Assembly (NCBI RefSeq): GCF_024171695.1
Contig: NZ_JAMTCF010000020.1
Span: 1 to 64,000 of the forward strand
Direction: 5' to 3'
DNA from: Actinosynnema pretiosum
GTDB lineage: Bacteria > Actinomycetota > Actinomycetes > Mycobacteriales > Pseudonocardiaceae
DNA length: 64,000 bases
In this document: positions 44,009-51,379 of the stretch, in pieces
How positions within the stretch are numbered: position 1 is the stretch's first letter
Layout: each line of letters starts with the position of its first letter
Position numbers and translations under genes: made by a program
The notes under the pieces: generated by a model
What the model was told of the DNA's origin: nothing
What the model saw: the letters and a program-made list of their open reading frames with translations, nothing else
Databases searched by the model: none

Positions 44009-44995
44009 CTACCCCCGAACGCGCGCCGTGGTAGCCCGCTCGGTCAGCACCGGTTCCACCAACCGCACCCCGGACCGCGCCGCCCCCAGCGCCAGGTCCA
44101 CCGCCAACGACCCGAGCTCCGCGCCGGGCAGGTCCACCGAGCTGATCGGCACGACCTGCGTCTCGGCCATGTCGCGCGGGCACACCGCCAGCACCGACAC
44201 GTCCCCCGGCACCTCCCGCCCCCGCCGGGCCAGCTCCGCCAGCACCGCCCCCAGCACCGCCTCGTTGTGCACCACCAGCCCCGTCACCGAGTCCGGCACC
44301 GCGTCGAGGCACCCGCGCACCCCGTCGTAGTTCGGCGGGCACCGCAACGCGCGCACCCGCACGCCCCGCACCCGCGCCGCGCCCGTGAACCCGGCCAGGA
44401 ACCGCTGGGCGTAACTGGTCCCGCGCTCGTACACCGACGGCGCGGGCCCGATCAGCGCGACCTCCCGGTGCCCCAGGTCGGCCAACCGCTCCACGCACAA
44501 CGCGCCCGCCGCGCCGAAGTCCAGGTCCACGCAGGTCAACCCCGCCGCGTCGTCCGGAACCCCGATCAGCACCGAGGGCAGCGGCAGCGCCCGCAGCACC
44601 GGCACCCTGGGCTCGCTCGCCTCCACGTCCATCACGATGATCGCGTCGGCCAGCGCGGAGCTCGCCACCCGCCGCAACCCGTCCGCGCCCTCGTCCTCGG
44701 TCAGCAGCAGCAGGTCGTGCCCGTGCGCGCGGGCCCGCTCCAGCGCGCCGCCGACGAACTGCATCACCACCGGCACGTTCAGGTCCTTGCGCAGCGGCGC
44801 GACCAGCGCGAGCACGCTGGTCCGACTGCTCGCCAACGCCCGCGCGCCCGCGTTGGGGTGGTACCCCAGCTCGCGGATGCTCCGCTCGACCCGCAGCCGC
44901 GTGCCCTCCGAGATGGTCCGCTTGCCCGACAGCACGTACGACACGGTGCTCGGCGAGACCCCGGCGGCTCGGGCGACGTCGGCGATGGTGGCCAT
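44009..44995 (-). CDS. LacI-family transcriptional regulator
   Basis: A 328-residue LacI/GalR regulator. The helix-turn-helix and hinge are MATIADVARAAGVSPSTVSY, then VLSGKRTISEGTRLRVERSI and GYHPNAGARALAS. The periplasmic-binding-protein-like domain follows (SVLALVAPLRKDLNVPVVMQ, and the effector pocket near SVLIGVPDDAAGLTCVDLDF). ATG 44995 is the standard LacI start; 50 upstream codons of the same frame are discarded. By position it should repress the sugar ABC/alpha-xylosidase operon through the palindrome at 37460, and perhaps the CebR-like box at 26583. Both are inferences. No copy of either palindrome is seen in its own upstream region. Confidence 0.92.
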   Translation of the reverse strand: MATIADVARAAGVSPSTVSYVLSGKRTISEGTRLRVERSIRELGYHPNAGARALASSRTSVLALVAPLRKDLNVPVVMQFVGGALERARAHGHDLLLLTEDEGADGLRRVASSALADAIIVMDVEASEPRVPVLRALPLPSVLIGVPDDAAGLTCVDLDFGAAGALCVERLADLGHREVALIGPAPSVYERGTSYAQRFLAGFTGAARVRGVRVRALRCPPNYDGVRGCLDAVPDSVTGLVVHNEAVLGAVLAELARRGREVPGDVSVLAVCPRDMAETQVVPISSVDLPGAELGSLAVDLALGAARSGVRLVEPVLTERATTARVRG

Positions 44996-45118
44996 TGGGC
45001 GATCATAGGGGCGCGCCGCCGCCGAGCCCCCCGTCCGCGCGACGACGGCAGGTCGCGCCCATTCCGAACCGCCCACCGCCACATCCGGAATTCCCACCGC
45101 CCGGCCTGGGAAAAACCA

Positions 45119-45148
45119 TTGCGCCCCCGGAACGCGCTCGGGCATACT
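45119..45148 (+). promoter_or_regulatory. Promoter of the 48-codon gene
   Basis: TTGCGC (45119-45124) and CATACT (45143-45148) are separated by 18 bp, an acceptable -35/-10 pair ending 35 bp before the start codon. Confidence 0.5.
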
Positions 45149-45183
45149 CGTTCCCGTCAGCGCAACGGGAAAGGCGGAGGGTC

Positions 45184-45330
45184 ATGGTCGTGGTGAAGCG
45201 GGTGACGGTGGACGCGAACCTCCTGCGGTGCCAGCGCCTGTCAGGCCGCGAGATCACCCGCGTCCTGCCCGGAGCCCCCCTGTCCTGGCCGCTGCCCCCG
45301 CTGCTGGGCGGAGCCCACCCCGAGCCGTGA
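45184..45330 (+). CDS. Small 48-residue protein, unknown
   Basis: A 48-codon gene with every element of an expression unit: a promoter at 45119-45148, a strong ribosome site (AAGGCGGAGG, 45171-45180) 3 bases before ATG 45184, and hairpins at and after the stop. The peptide begins MVVVKRVTVDANLLRCQRLS and ends in a Pro/Leu-rich tail (WPLPPLLGGAHPEP). It has one Cys, a basic N-terminus and no signal peptide. No family recognised. A small regulatory protein or a peptide precursor are possibilities, though no maturation enzyme is adjacent. It lies immediately before the tRNA-like array. Confidence 0.5.
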   Translation: MVVVKRVTVDANLLRCQRLSGREITRVLPGAPLSWPLPPLLGGAHPEP

Positions 45331-45345
45331 CCACGCGCTGGTCAC
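45327..45345 (+). terminator. Hairpin overlapping the stop of the 48-codon gene
   Basis: GTGACCA and TGGTCAC pair around CGCGC; the TGA stop lies in the left arm. Confidence 0.45.
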
Positions 45346-45354
45346 ACCGCGCGG

Positions 45355-45389
45355 GAGCCGCCCACCTGGGACGACAGGTCGGGTGGCTC
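45355..45389 (+). terminator. Second hairpin before the tRNA-like array
   Basis: GAGCCGCCCACCT pairs with AGGTCGGGTGGCTC, with one bulged C and one G-U pair, around GGGACGAC, and TTCT follows. It should separate the small gene from what follows. The region 45390-45787 holds no gene I can support; an open frame through it would have to run across the RNA genes. Confidence 0.5.
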
Positions 45390-45787
45390 TTCTCGTCACC
45401 CGGCGGTTCCCGGCCTTCGGGACGCGCCGCGCGCACCGGGGAGCGATGGCCCGCGCAGACGCGCAGGCCCCCGATCCGGGTGCCGGGGGAGAGGTCCACC
45501 AGCTCTTCCCCTCCCGCCCGGTGACATTTCCCGAACCGGTGGTCCCACGTCTTTTCGACGACCGTGGAATCACTCGTGCCATTCTTCCGCCGAACACCCA
45601 GGGGAGTGCTCGGCAGATTCACCGCGCCCGGAGGAATTCGGGCGCGACCGGTCCGGCGTGGCGCCGCGCCGACCGCTCCCCGCGCTTTCCGGCAGCGCCC
45701 ACCGACGCGCGCCGCCACCCCCCTCCGCCCCGTGCGGGGGGAGGCGTCGCGGACGTCCCGCTCCACACGGGCCGCCGCGCCGCCGCC

Positions 45788-45858
45788 GCCTCTTCGGCTC
45801 CTGGGAGGAGCGCCCGCCTTGTACGCGGGAGGGCCGGGTTCGAACCCCGGATGAGGTC
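45788..45858 (+). ncRNA. tRNA-like RNA 1, anticodon-like UGU, degenerate cloverleaf
   Basis: A cloverleaf can be drawn. Acceptor GCCTCTT/ATGAGGT has one G-U pair and one mismatch, extendable by GCC/GGC across a bulge. The D arm is GCTC/GAGC with a 7-base loop. The anticodon arm CCCGC-CTTGTAC-GCGGG is perfect with TGT at the anticodon position (Thr). There is a 4-base variable loop and a perfect T arm CCGGG-TTCGAAC-CCCGG. Position 8 is not U, the D loop is short and no CCA is encoded. Only 5 bases separate it from the next unit. Probably a tRNA mimic and not a decoding tRNA. Confidence 0.5.
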
Positions 45859-45863
45859 GGCGC

Positions 45864-45937
45864 ACCCCCATGGCCCAATCGGCAGAGGCAGCGCGTTCAG
45901 GACGCGTCCGGTCCGGGTTCGAATCCCGGTGGGGGTA
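45864..45937 (+). tRNA. tRNA-like RNA 2, anticodon CAG (Leu) on a class I body
   Basis: A full cloverleaf of 74 bases. Acceptor ACCCCCA/TGGGGGT is perfect; U8; D arm GCC/GGC; anticodon stem GCGCG/CGCGT with loop TTCAGGA, giving anticodon CAG; a 5-base variable loop; T arm CCGGG-TTCGAAT-CCCGG; discriminator A. The anticodon predicts leucine, but bacterial tRNA-Leu is class II with a long variable arm, which is absent here. CCA is not encoded. It is the middle member of a three-unit array ahead of a TerD-like gene, and may be a tRNA mimic. Confidence 0.7.
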
Positions 45938-45989
45938 CTCCGGGTCCGCTCGCAGCGGACCTGCGGGCCGCTCAGGCGGTCCGAGCCGC

Positions 45990-46062
45990 ACCCCTGTGGC
46001 CCAATGGCAGAGGCAACGCGTTGAGGGCGCGTCCGGTCCGGGTTCGAATCCCGGCAGGGGTA
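45990..46062 (+). tRNA. tRNA-like RNA 3, anticodon GAG (Leu) on a class I body
   Basis: A full cloverleaf of 73 bases, a diverged copy of unit 2. Acceptor ACCCCTG/CAGGGGT has compensating changes on both strands (CC to TG and GG to CA), evidence that the pairing is selected. Anticodon stem ACGCG/CGCGT with loop TTGAGGG gives GAG. The variable loop has 5 bases, the T arm is identical to that of unit 2, and the discriminator is A. As in unit 2, a Leu anticodon sits on a class I scaffold. It ends 42 bp before the TerD-like gene. Confidence 0.7.
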
Positions 46063-46104
46063 CTCCAGGCGCGACCGCGCCGACGCACCAGAGGGGCCGC
46101 CCAG

Positions 46105-48270
46105 ATGCTGACCGAAGCGCTCATCCGCCGAACGCTGCGCGTCCCGCGCGCCGCCCCGGCGCCCGACGGCGTCGAGGACGCGGGTGGCGCGGCGGTGGCC
46201 CACCAGTTCGACGTGGTCCTGCTGAGCGCCGGTTTCCGGGCCACCCGCGACCTCCTCGCCCACCTCTCCGCGCTCCCCGCACCGGCTGCGCTGGACCTCG
46301 CGTCCACCGCCGTGCGCGCCCTGCGCGAGCTGGTCGCCGACCACGTCCGGCACACCCCGTACTTCCGGGACTTCCCCGAGAACGTCCCGGACACCGTGGA
46401 GTTCTGGCTCGAGCGCCTGGCCGAGCTGGTCACCACCCACGGCCCGCCCCCGGCCGGTCCGCTGAACCTCCTCGCGCTCCCCGGCTACGGCGTCCCGCAG
46501 CACACCCACGCGGACGTCCTGGCCGCGCACGACGAGCTCATCCCCTCCGCGAAGGACCGCCTCACCACCATCCACCTGGGACGGTCGGAGCCCGAAGAGC
46601 TCGCCGCCCTCTACCTGACCCTGGCCACCAGTCCCACCCCGCTCACCGCAGGCGACCTTGACCTGCTGGGCCACCTGGCCGAGTCCCACCTCGACGGCCC
46701 GCACCCCGAGCACGTCCCGGTGCGCGAGAACCGCGCCGTGCTCAACGCCGCACGCCTCGGCGCGGGCCTGCTCCCCGACGTCGACACCACGAAGGACGTC
46801 CTGCGCCTGGCCTGCCGGGCCAGCGGCGGGGACGCGACCCTGGTCAGGCCCACCAGGTTCCGCTCGTTCCGCCGCGCCGAACGCCGCCTCCTGCTGACCG
46901 CGCTGGACCGCGTGGCCGCCGACCCGCTGAAGCTGACCGACGTCGCCGCGCACGCCGAACCGTGGAAGCGCCTGGCCGAACGCCTGCACCCGCACGAGTA
47001 CCCGACCCTGCCGCACGCGGCCGAGGTCTTCGCCGTGGCGCGCGGCGACCGCGCGGCCCCCGGCCTGGCGTCCCGCGTCGAACGGGCGCTGGCCACCGGG
47101 AGCCCGGCCCGCGCTGCCGCGCTCCTGTCCTCGTCCCCCGGCGCGCTGGCCCGCTCCCTGGACCGCTTGCTGCGCCTCGCGGTCCCCGTCGAGTCCGAAG
47201 TGGACTCGATCGTCGCCGCGCTGCGCGACCACGTCGGCGACGTCTCCGGCCGAGTCCTCTGCTCGCTCCGCGAGCACCTGGCCAACCGGTCGACCCCCGC
47301 CCCGGCCCGCCTGTTCGCCACCCGCCGCCGCACCGCCTGGTTCACCCCCGACACCCGCCCGCCCCTGCCGGAGCCCCTGCTGGCCGAGGTGACCGCCCTG
47401 CTCGACGAGGAGATCACCCGCCGCCTGCCCGACCACCCCGTGGTGCTGTTCGACCCGGACGTCCTGGACGTCGCCCTGCCCCTGTCGGGGAAGGCCGCCC
47501 AGGACGGGTTCGCCGTGCTGCCCAGGGGTTCGCGCACCAGGCTCGACCTCGCGGACGGCGAGGTGCTGCGCCTGTTCGCGCACTGGCGGCAGGAGCGGCT
47601 CGTCACCGACTACGACCTGTCGGCGCTGCTGCTGGACGAGGACTACGCCTACCGGGGCCACGTGTCGTGGACGAACTACCGGGACGAGGGCGGCGCGGTG
47701 TACTCCGGCGACGTGACGAACGCGCCGGAGGGCGCCACCGAGTTCATCGACCTGCCCCTCGCCGGTCTGGACGCGCACTGCGTGGTGCCCCAGGTGCACC
47801 GCTACTCCGGCGAGAGCTTCGACCAGGCGGCGGAAGCCCTGTTCGGCTGGATGCAGCGCGACCGCGTCCAGTCCGGGGCCCCGTTCGAACCCCGCACCGT
47901 CCGCACCCGCTCGGACCTGCGCGACCCGATGCCGACCGCCGTGCCCGCCGTGTTCGTGCGCGACGGCGACGGCTGGACGGCGGTGTGGACGCACCTCCAC
48001 CTGAACGGCAGCTCGCCCTTCCACAGCGTGGAGACCACCGGCGACATCGCCAGGAAGGTGGCCAAGGCCCTGGTGGAACGCCGCAGCCTGACGATCTCCT
48101 ACCTGCTGGACCTGCTGCGCGCCAAGGGTTCCCTGGTCCTCCCGTGGACCGGCGAGGCGCCGGGGTCGGACACCCCGCCGCTGTACGTGGGCCTCGACCG
48201 CCCCGAGAACCTGCCGGAGACCGCGCCGACCATCACCAGGGAGAACCTCAACCGCTTGCTGCCGGAGTGA
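46105..48270 (+). CDS. TerD-like stress protein related to the MXAN_6230/SCO0854 family
   Basis: A 721-residue cytoplasmic protein. The N-terminus is helical (MLTEALIRRTLRVPRAAPAP, then RELVADHVRHTPYFRDFPEN), followed by a long alpha-helical middle (FRSFRRAERRLLLTALDRVA). The C-terminal TerD-like beta domain has VSWTNYRDEGGAVYSGDVTN, then EFIDLPLAGLDAHCVVPQVH, RYSGESFDQAAEALFGWMQ and WTAVWTHLHLNGSSPF. The layout matches, from memory, the MXAN_6230/SCO0854 RING-domain family, but only three Cys occur in the whole protein, so no RING finger can form where one is expected (about residues 115-160). ATG 46105 has GAGGGG 8 bases upstream. It directly follows the three tRNA-like RNAs. Confidence 0.75.
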   Translation: MLTEALIRRTLRVPRAAPAPDGVEDAGGAAVAHQFDVVLLSAGFRATRDLLAHLSALPAPAALDLASTAVRALRELVADHVRHTPYFRDFPENVPDTVEFWLERLAELVTTHGPPPAGPLNLLALPGYGVPQHTHADVLAAHDELIPSAKDRLTTIHLGRSEPEELAALYLTLATSPTPLTAGDLDLLGHLAESHLDGPHPEHVPVRENRAVLNAARLGAGLLPDVDTTKDVLRLACRASGGDATLVRPTRFRSFRRAERRLLLTALDRVAADPLKLTDVAAHAEPWKRLAERLHPHEYPTLPHAAEVFAVARGDRAAPGLASRVERALATGSPARAAALLSSSPGALARSLDRLLRLAVPVESEVDSIVAALRDHVGDVSGRVLCSLREHLANRSTPAPARLFATRRRTAWFTPDTRPPLPEPLLAEVTALLDEEITRRLPDHPVVLFDPDVLDVALPLSGKAAQDGFAVLPRGSRTRLDLADGEVLRLFAHWRQERLVTDYDLSALLLDEDYAYRGHVSWTNYRDEGGAVYSGDVTNAPEGATEFIDLPLAGLDAHCVVPQVHRYSGESFDQAAEALFGWMQRDRVQSGAPFEPRTVRTRSDLRDPMPTAVPAVFVRDGDGWTAVWTHLHLNGSSPFHSVETTGDIARKVAKALVERRSLTISYLLDLLRAKGSLVLPWTGEAPGSDTPPLYVGLDRPENLPETAPTITRENLNRLLPE

Positions 48271-48373
48271 GCCGGGCATAGGCTGAGCTCGGCGAGGCCA
48301 TGGGAGGGCTTCCTTCTCATTCCCTGACAAGGAAACCTTGAACTAGTCCCCCCGCTCTCCTCGCCCCTTCTCA

Positions 48374-48408
48374 CCGCAGGGCCCGCGCTCCGAGCGCGGG
48401 CCCTGCGG
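48374..48408 (+). terminator. 16-bp perfect hairpin terminator
   Basis: CCGCAGGGCCCGCGCT (48374-48389) and its exact complement (48393-48408) flank CCG, about 100 bp past the TerD-like gene. Confidence 0.85.
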
Positions 48409-48542
48409 CCGTTCCGAACCTGCCCCGTTCCGCCCCGTCCGCTCGCACCTTCGGAGCCATCCACCGCCCACCCGGCGAGTCGCGTTGGCCCCCGCCCGCG
48501 CGTCCCGTACTACTGGTACGCCTGCGCGCTGACCTGGAGGCG

Positions 48543-49259
48543 ATGGTGGACAACGAGCTCTCCGTCCTGGAAGCGGCCACGGCCGAACTCACCGTCGAGC
48601 CCAGGGGCGAGCGCTGGACGCACCTGCCGCTGTGCGTGCTGGACGCCGTTTTCTCCATCAACCTCCGCTACCGGGGCGTCATCCGGGTGTGCAACGCCTA
48701 CGCCGACCACACCGGCCTGCCCGACCGGCTCCTGCCCGCCGACCGCGCGCACGAGGTCATCGGCACCGCCCGCGAGCACCCCGTCGACACCCTCGCCGAG
48801 GTCGGCCGGTCGATCGGCGCCGACGACCTCGCCCACCGCGTCCTGCGCAACCGCGGCCGGACCAGCACGCGCGGCGGCGTCCGCAAGGCCGAGGCGGCGC
48901 TGCGCTACGCGGAGACCCTGGCCGCTGAGGGCGTGCACCGCTTCGCCGACGTGTCCGCCCTGCTCGCCGACCCCGTCCGCCTGGCGCAGGTCGAGGCCAA
49001 GCTCCAACTCGTCCCCGGCCACGGCGCGGGCGTGCGCCTGTCGTACCTGTGGATGCTCACCGGCGCCGACGACCGCGTGAAGCCGGACCGCATGGTGCTG
49101 CGCTGGCTGGCCCGCCACCTGGACCGCGCGGTCAGCACCACCGAGGCGACGGCCCTCCTGGTCGCGCTGGGCGAGCGCACCGACCACACCGCCTGGGAAC
49201 TCGACCACGCGGTGTGGCAGCACGAGTCGAGCAAGCGCCACCGCACGTCGAACCGGTAG
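48543..49259 (+). CDS. HhH-GPD (endonuclease III-like) fold protein
   Basis: A 238-residue protein whose blocks resemble the DNA glycosylase-like HhH-GPD fold: HLPLCVLDAVFSINLRYRGV, RTSTRGGVRKAEAALRYAET, and VPGHGAGVRLSYLWMLTGAD followed by DRVKPDRMVLRWLARHLDRA. The GHG...G hairpin and the KPDR motif occur in this superfamily. The Fe-S cluster Cys of endonuclease III are absent, and the catalytic Lys/Asp cannot be placed with confidence. It may bind or repair DNA, which is inference. ATG 48543 with GGAGG 5 bases upstream. Monocistronic. Confidence 0.6.
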   Translation: MVDNELSVLEAATAELTVEPRGERWTHLPLCVLDAVFSINLRYRGVIRVCNAYADHTGLPDRLLPADRAHEVIGTAREHPVDTLAEVGRSIGADDLAHRVLRNRGRTSTRGGVRKAEAALRYAETLAAEGVHRFADVSALLADPVRLAQVEAKLQLVPGHGAGVRLSYLWMLTGADDRVKPDRMVLRWLARHLDRAVSTTEATALLVALGERTDHTAWELDHAVWQHESSKRHRTSNR

Positions 49260-49762
49260 TCCGCCCACCGCGCCACGACCTCGAACCCGAGCCGCCGGTC
49301 CGGTCGGGGGCGGGTTGTCCGGGTCGACCTCAGGCACCACACCCGCCAGCCCGGCCGAGGCAGGGCACGTCCGAGCCGCGCGCCCGCCACCCCCGCGCCC
49401 CTGGTGGGCAGACCGGACCCTCGGCCGCGAGATCCACCCCTCCCGCCCGTGAACCTCGGCGTGCGGGTGCCCGGCGACCTCGGCACCGTGCACCCCCTCG
49501 AATGCCCCGTTGTGCGCGGTAGGCTCCTCGGCCGCCGGCGCGGCGTCCAGCGCCGCGCCGATGCCCGACCCCCGCCGCGCGAGCGCCCCCGCCCCCGCGA
49601 GCCGACCACCCCGTTCCCCGCCCGCTCCACCGAGAACCACCCGACCAGCCCGCCCTCCACCTCACCCTCCCGGCCACCCGACCCGCACCGCACCGAACCC
49701 ACCGCCGACCGTCCCGCCGCGAACCCCACCACCCCGTGCTCGCCCCGCATACACTTTTGCCC
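49260..49762. other. Intergenic region before the XRE-cupin gene
   Basis: About 500 bp of C-rich DNA. Open frames on both strands are low-complexity Pro/Arg or Gly/Arg and lack ribosome sites, so I see no gene. TACACT at 49750-49755 is a good -10 seven bases before the ATG at 49763, implying a leaderless transcript. Confidence 0.45.
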
Positions 49763-50329
49763 ATGACGCAAGACGAGGGCGAGCTCGACAGCCTGGTGCG
49801 CAAGCGCGTGCGCGCCCTGCGCCTGGCCCAGGGCTGGTCCCTGGACGACCTGGCCACCCGCGCCAAGCTCAGCCCGTCCACGCTCAGCCGCATCGAGAAC
49901 GGTCAGCGCAGGCTCGCCCTCGACCAGCTCGTCACGCTCGCCCGCGCCCTCGACACCTCGCTCGACCAGCTCGTCGAGACCGCAGCCGAGGACGTCGTCA
50001 TCAGCCCCGCGCACGACCCGTCCCACCAGGCGATGCGCTGGGCGGTCCGCGCCGATCCCGGCATGGTCGTCATCCGCCAGCGCCTGGTCGACCCGCCGCC
50101 GGACAACCCGTCGCGGCTGCGCGCGCACCCCGGTCGGGAGTGGCTGGTCGTGCTGTCCGGCACCGCCGTCCTGCTGCTCGGCAACCGCACCTACCGCATC
50201 GAGACCAACCAGGCCGCCGAGTTCCCGACCATGCTCCCGCACGCCCTCGGCGCGCTCGGCGGCCCGGCCGACATCCTCGGCATCTTCGACCGCGACGCCC
50301 GCCGCAGCCACCAGTCGAGCCAGGACTGA
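49763..50329 (+). CDS. XRE-cupin transcriptional regulator (A)
   Basis: A 188-residue regulator. The N-terminal XRE helix-turn-helix is VRALRLAQGWSLDDLATRAK, then LSPSTLSRIENGQRRLALDQ. The C-terminal cupin sensor contains HPGREWLVVLSGTAVLLLGN and FPTMLPHALGALGGP, with a probable His metal or ligand site. ATG 49763 follows a -10 box by 7 bases (leaderless). The methyltransferase gene starts 113 bp downstream, and between them lies the TTGCC-N5-GGCAA palindrome that also precedes the second XRE-cupin gene at 55387. The cupin ligand is unknown. Confidence 0.9.
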   Translation: MTQDEGELDSLVRKRVRALRLAQGWSLDDLATRAKLSPSTLSRIENGQRRLALDQLVTLARALDTSLDQLVETAAEDVVISPAHDPSHQAMRWAVRADPGMVVIRQRLVDPPPDNPSRLRAHPGREWLVVLSGTAVLLLGNRTYRIETNQAAEFPTMLPHALGALGGPADILGIFDRDARRSHQSSQD

Positions 50330-50385
50330 ATCACCCGTCCCGGTGAACGGCGCTTGCGCGTCGAGCACCCCGGCGAACCACCTCC

Positions 50386-50400
50386 TTGCCAAATTGGCAA
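50386..50400. promoter_or_regulatory. TTGCC-N5-GGCAA palindrome, site A
   Basis: TTGCCAAATTGGCAA is a perfect 15-bp palindrome. TACCGT (50430-50435) downstream is a candidate -10 for the methyltransferase, which would place the palindrome near -56 to -42, an activator position. A matching site lies at 55362. Confidence 0.65.
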
Positions 50401-50442
50401 CTGGTCGTGCGTCAGGCGCATGAAGCTCCTACCGTGGACCGC

Positions 50443-51321
50443 ATGACCCACGCCGCTCACCAGCACTCCGCCGCAGGCCACGGACACGGCCACGGCCACG
50501 GACACGGACACGACGCCGCCACCACCCAAATCGAGATCCTGGACCTGGACGGCGAGGTCCTGGCCGACCAGATCGCGTCCATCACCGACTGGCTGCCCGT
50601 CCCCACGCCCCCGACCGCCATCGTCGACCTCGGCGCGGGCACCGGCGTCGGCACGCTCGCCCTGCTCCGCCGCTTCCCGGACGCCCAGGTCACCGCCGTC
50701 GACACCGCACCCGCCCACCTGCGCCGCCTCGTCGACAAAGCGGAAGCCGCAGGCGTTGTCGATCGAGTCCACCCGGTCGAGGCAGACCTCAACGCGCAGT
50801 GGCCACCCCTCGGCACCCCGGAGCTGGTCTGGGCCTCGGCGTCCCTGCACCACGTGGACGACCCGTCCCGAGTCCTGCGCCTGGTCCACGACCTGCTCGC
50901 CCCCGGAGGCCTGTTCGCCCTGGTCGAGCTGGCCGAGTTCCCCCGATTCCTCCCGCAGGACGCCCCCGCCGAGCGTCCCGGCCTCGAAGACCGCTGCCAC
51001 GCCGCGACGCCCAAGCACGAGGGTCACGCCGACCACCGGGGCACCGACTGGACTCCTCACCTGATCGAGGCAGGGTTCACGATCGAGGCTCACCGCACCG
51101 TCACCATCAACCTCGCCCCACCCCTCCCCGACGCGGTCGGCCGCTACGCTCTGAACGCCCTGCGAGGCCTGCGCCGCCAGGCCGCCGACGCGCTGGCGCC
51201 CGAGGACCTGACCGCCCTCGACCGCCTGATCGACCCCGACGACCCGCGCAGCGTCCTGCGCAGGCCGGACCTGACCGTGCGCACCGAACGCGTCGTCTGG
51301 GCGGCCCGCAAGCAGCGCTGA
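50443..51321 (+). CDS. Class I SAM-dependent methyltransferase with His-Gly N-terminus
   Basis: A 292-residue methyltransferase. The SAM-binding motif I is AIVDLGAGTGVGTLALL and the acidic end of strand 2 is VTAVDTAPAHL; WASASLHHVDDPSRVLRLVH and LLAPGGLFALVELAEF complete the Rossmann core. The first 25 residues are unusual: MTHAAHQHSAAGHGHGHGHG, an alternating His-Gly run that could bind Ni, Zn or Cu, encoded by a short ACGGCC/ACGGAC repeat. ATG 50443 lies 8 bases after a candidate -10, so leaderless. Probably controlled by the upstream XRE-cupin protein. The methylated substrate is unknown. Confidence 0.88.
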   Translation: MTHAAHQHSAAGHGHGHGHGHGHDAATTQIEILDLDGEVLADQIASITDWLPVPTPPTAIVDLGAGTGVGTLALLRRFPDAQVTAVDTAPAHLRRLVDKAEAAGVVDRVHPVEADLNAQWPPLGTPELVWASASLHHVDDPSRVLRLVHDLLAPGGLFALVELAEFPRFLPQDAPAERPGLEDRCHAATPKHEGHADHRGTDWTPHLIEAGFTIEAHRTVTINLAPPLPDAVGRYALNALRGLRRQAADALAPEDLTALDRLIDPDDPRSVLRRPDLTVRTERVVWAARKQR

Positions 51322-51351
51322 GCCCCCGGTTCTCGCTGAGCCCCCGGTTCT
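51316..51351. repeat. 18-bp perfect tandem duplication
   Basis: CGCTGAGCCCCCGGTTCT occurs twice back to back, at 51316-51333 and 51334-51351; the first copy contains the methyltransferase stop codon. Confidence 0.75.
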
Positions 51352-51379
51352 GTCGTACCCCCGTGCTTGGCTGTGCCCC

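Noticed and set aside
45184-45330. Lanthipeptide or other RiPP cluster
   Set aside because: The peptide has one Cys and there is no maturation enzyme or dedicated transporter next to it.
45383-46024. Plus-strand frame with a fair ribosome site at 45446
   Set aside because: It runs through all three tRNA-like RNAs to a stop inside the third anticodon loop; the RNA folds are far better supported.
45864-46062. Ordinary tRNA-Leu genes
   Set aside because: The anticodons are Leu, but the short variable loops make them class I; kept as tRNA-like pending a genome-wide tRNA inventory.
46105-48270. Tellurite resistance operon
   Set aside because: Only a TerD-like domain is present; no TerA/B/C/E/Z genes accompany it.
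45614-48330. Minus-strand frame antisense to the TerD-like gene
   Set aside because: Gly/Arg/Gln-rich shadow frame; the plus-strand gene has a ribosome site, a recognisable fold and a terminator.
49404-49766. Plus-strand 120-codon frame before the XRE-cupin gene
   Set aside because: Pro/Arg low complexity and it would overlap the promoter and start of the regulator.
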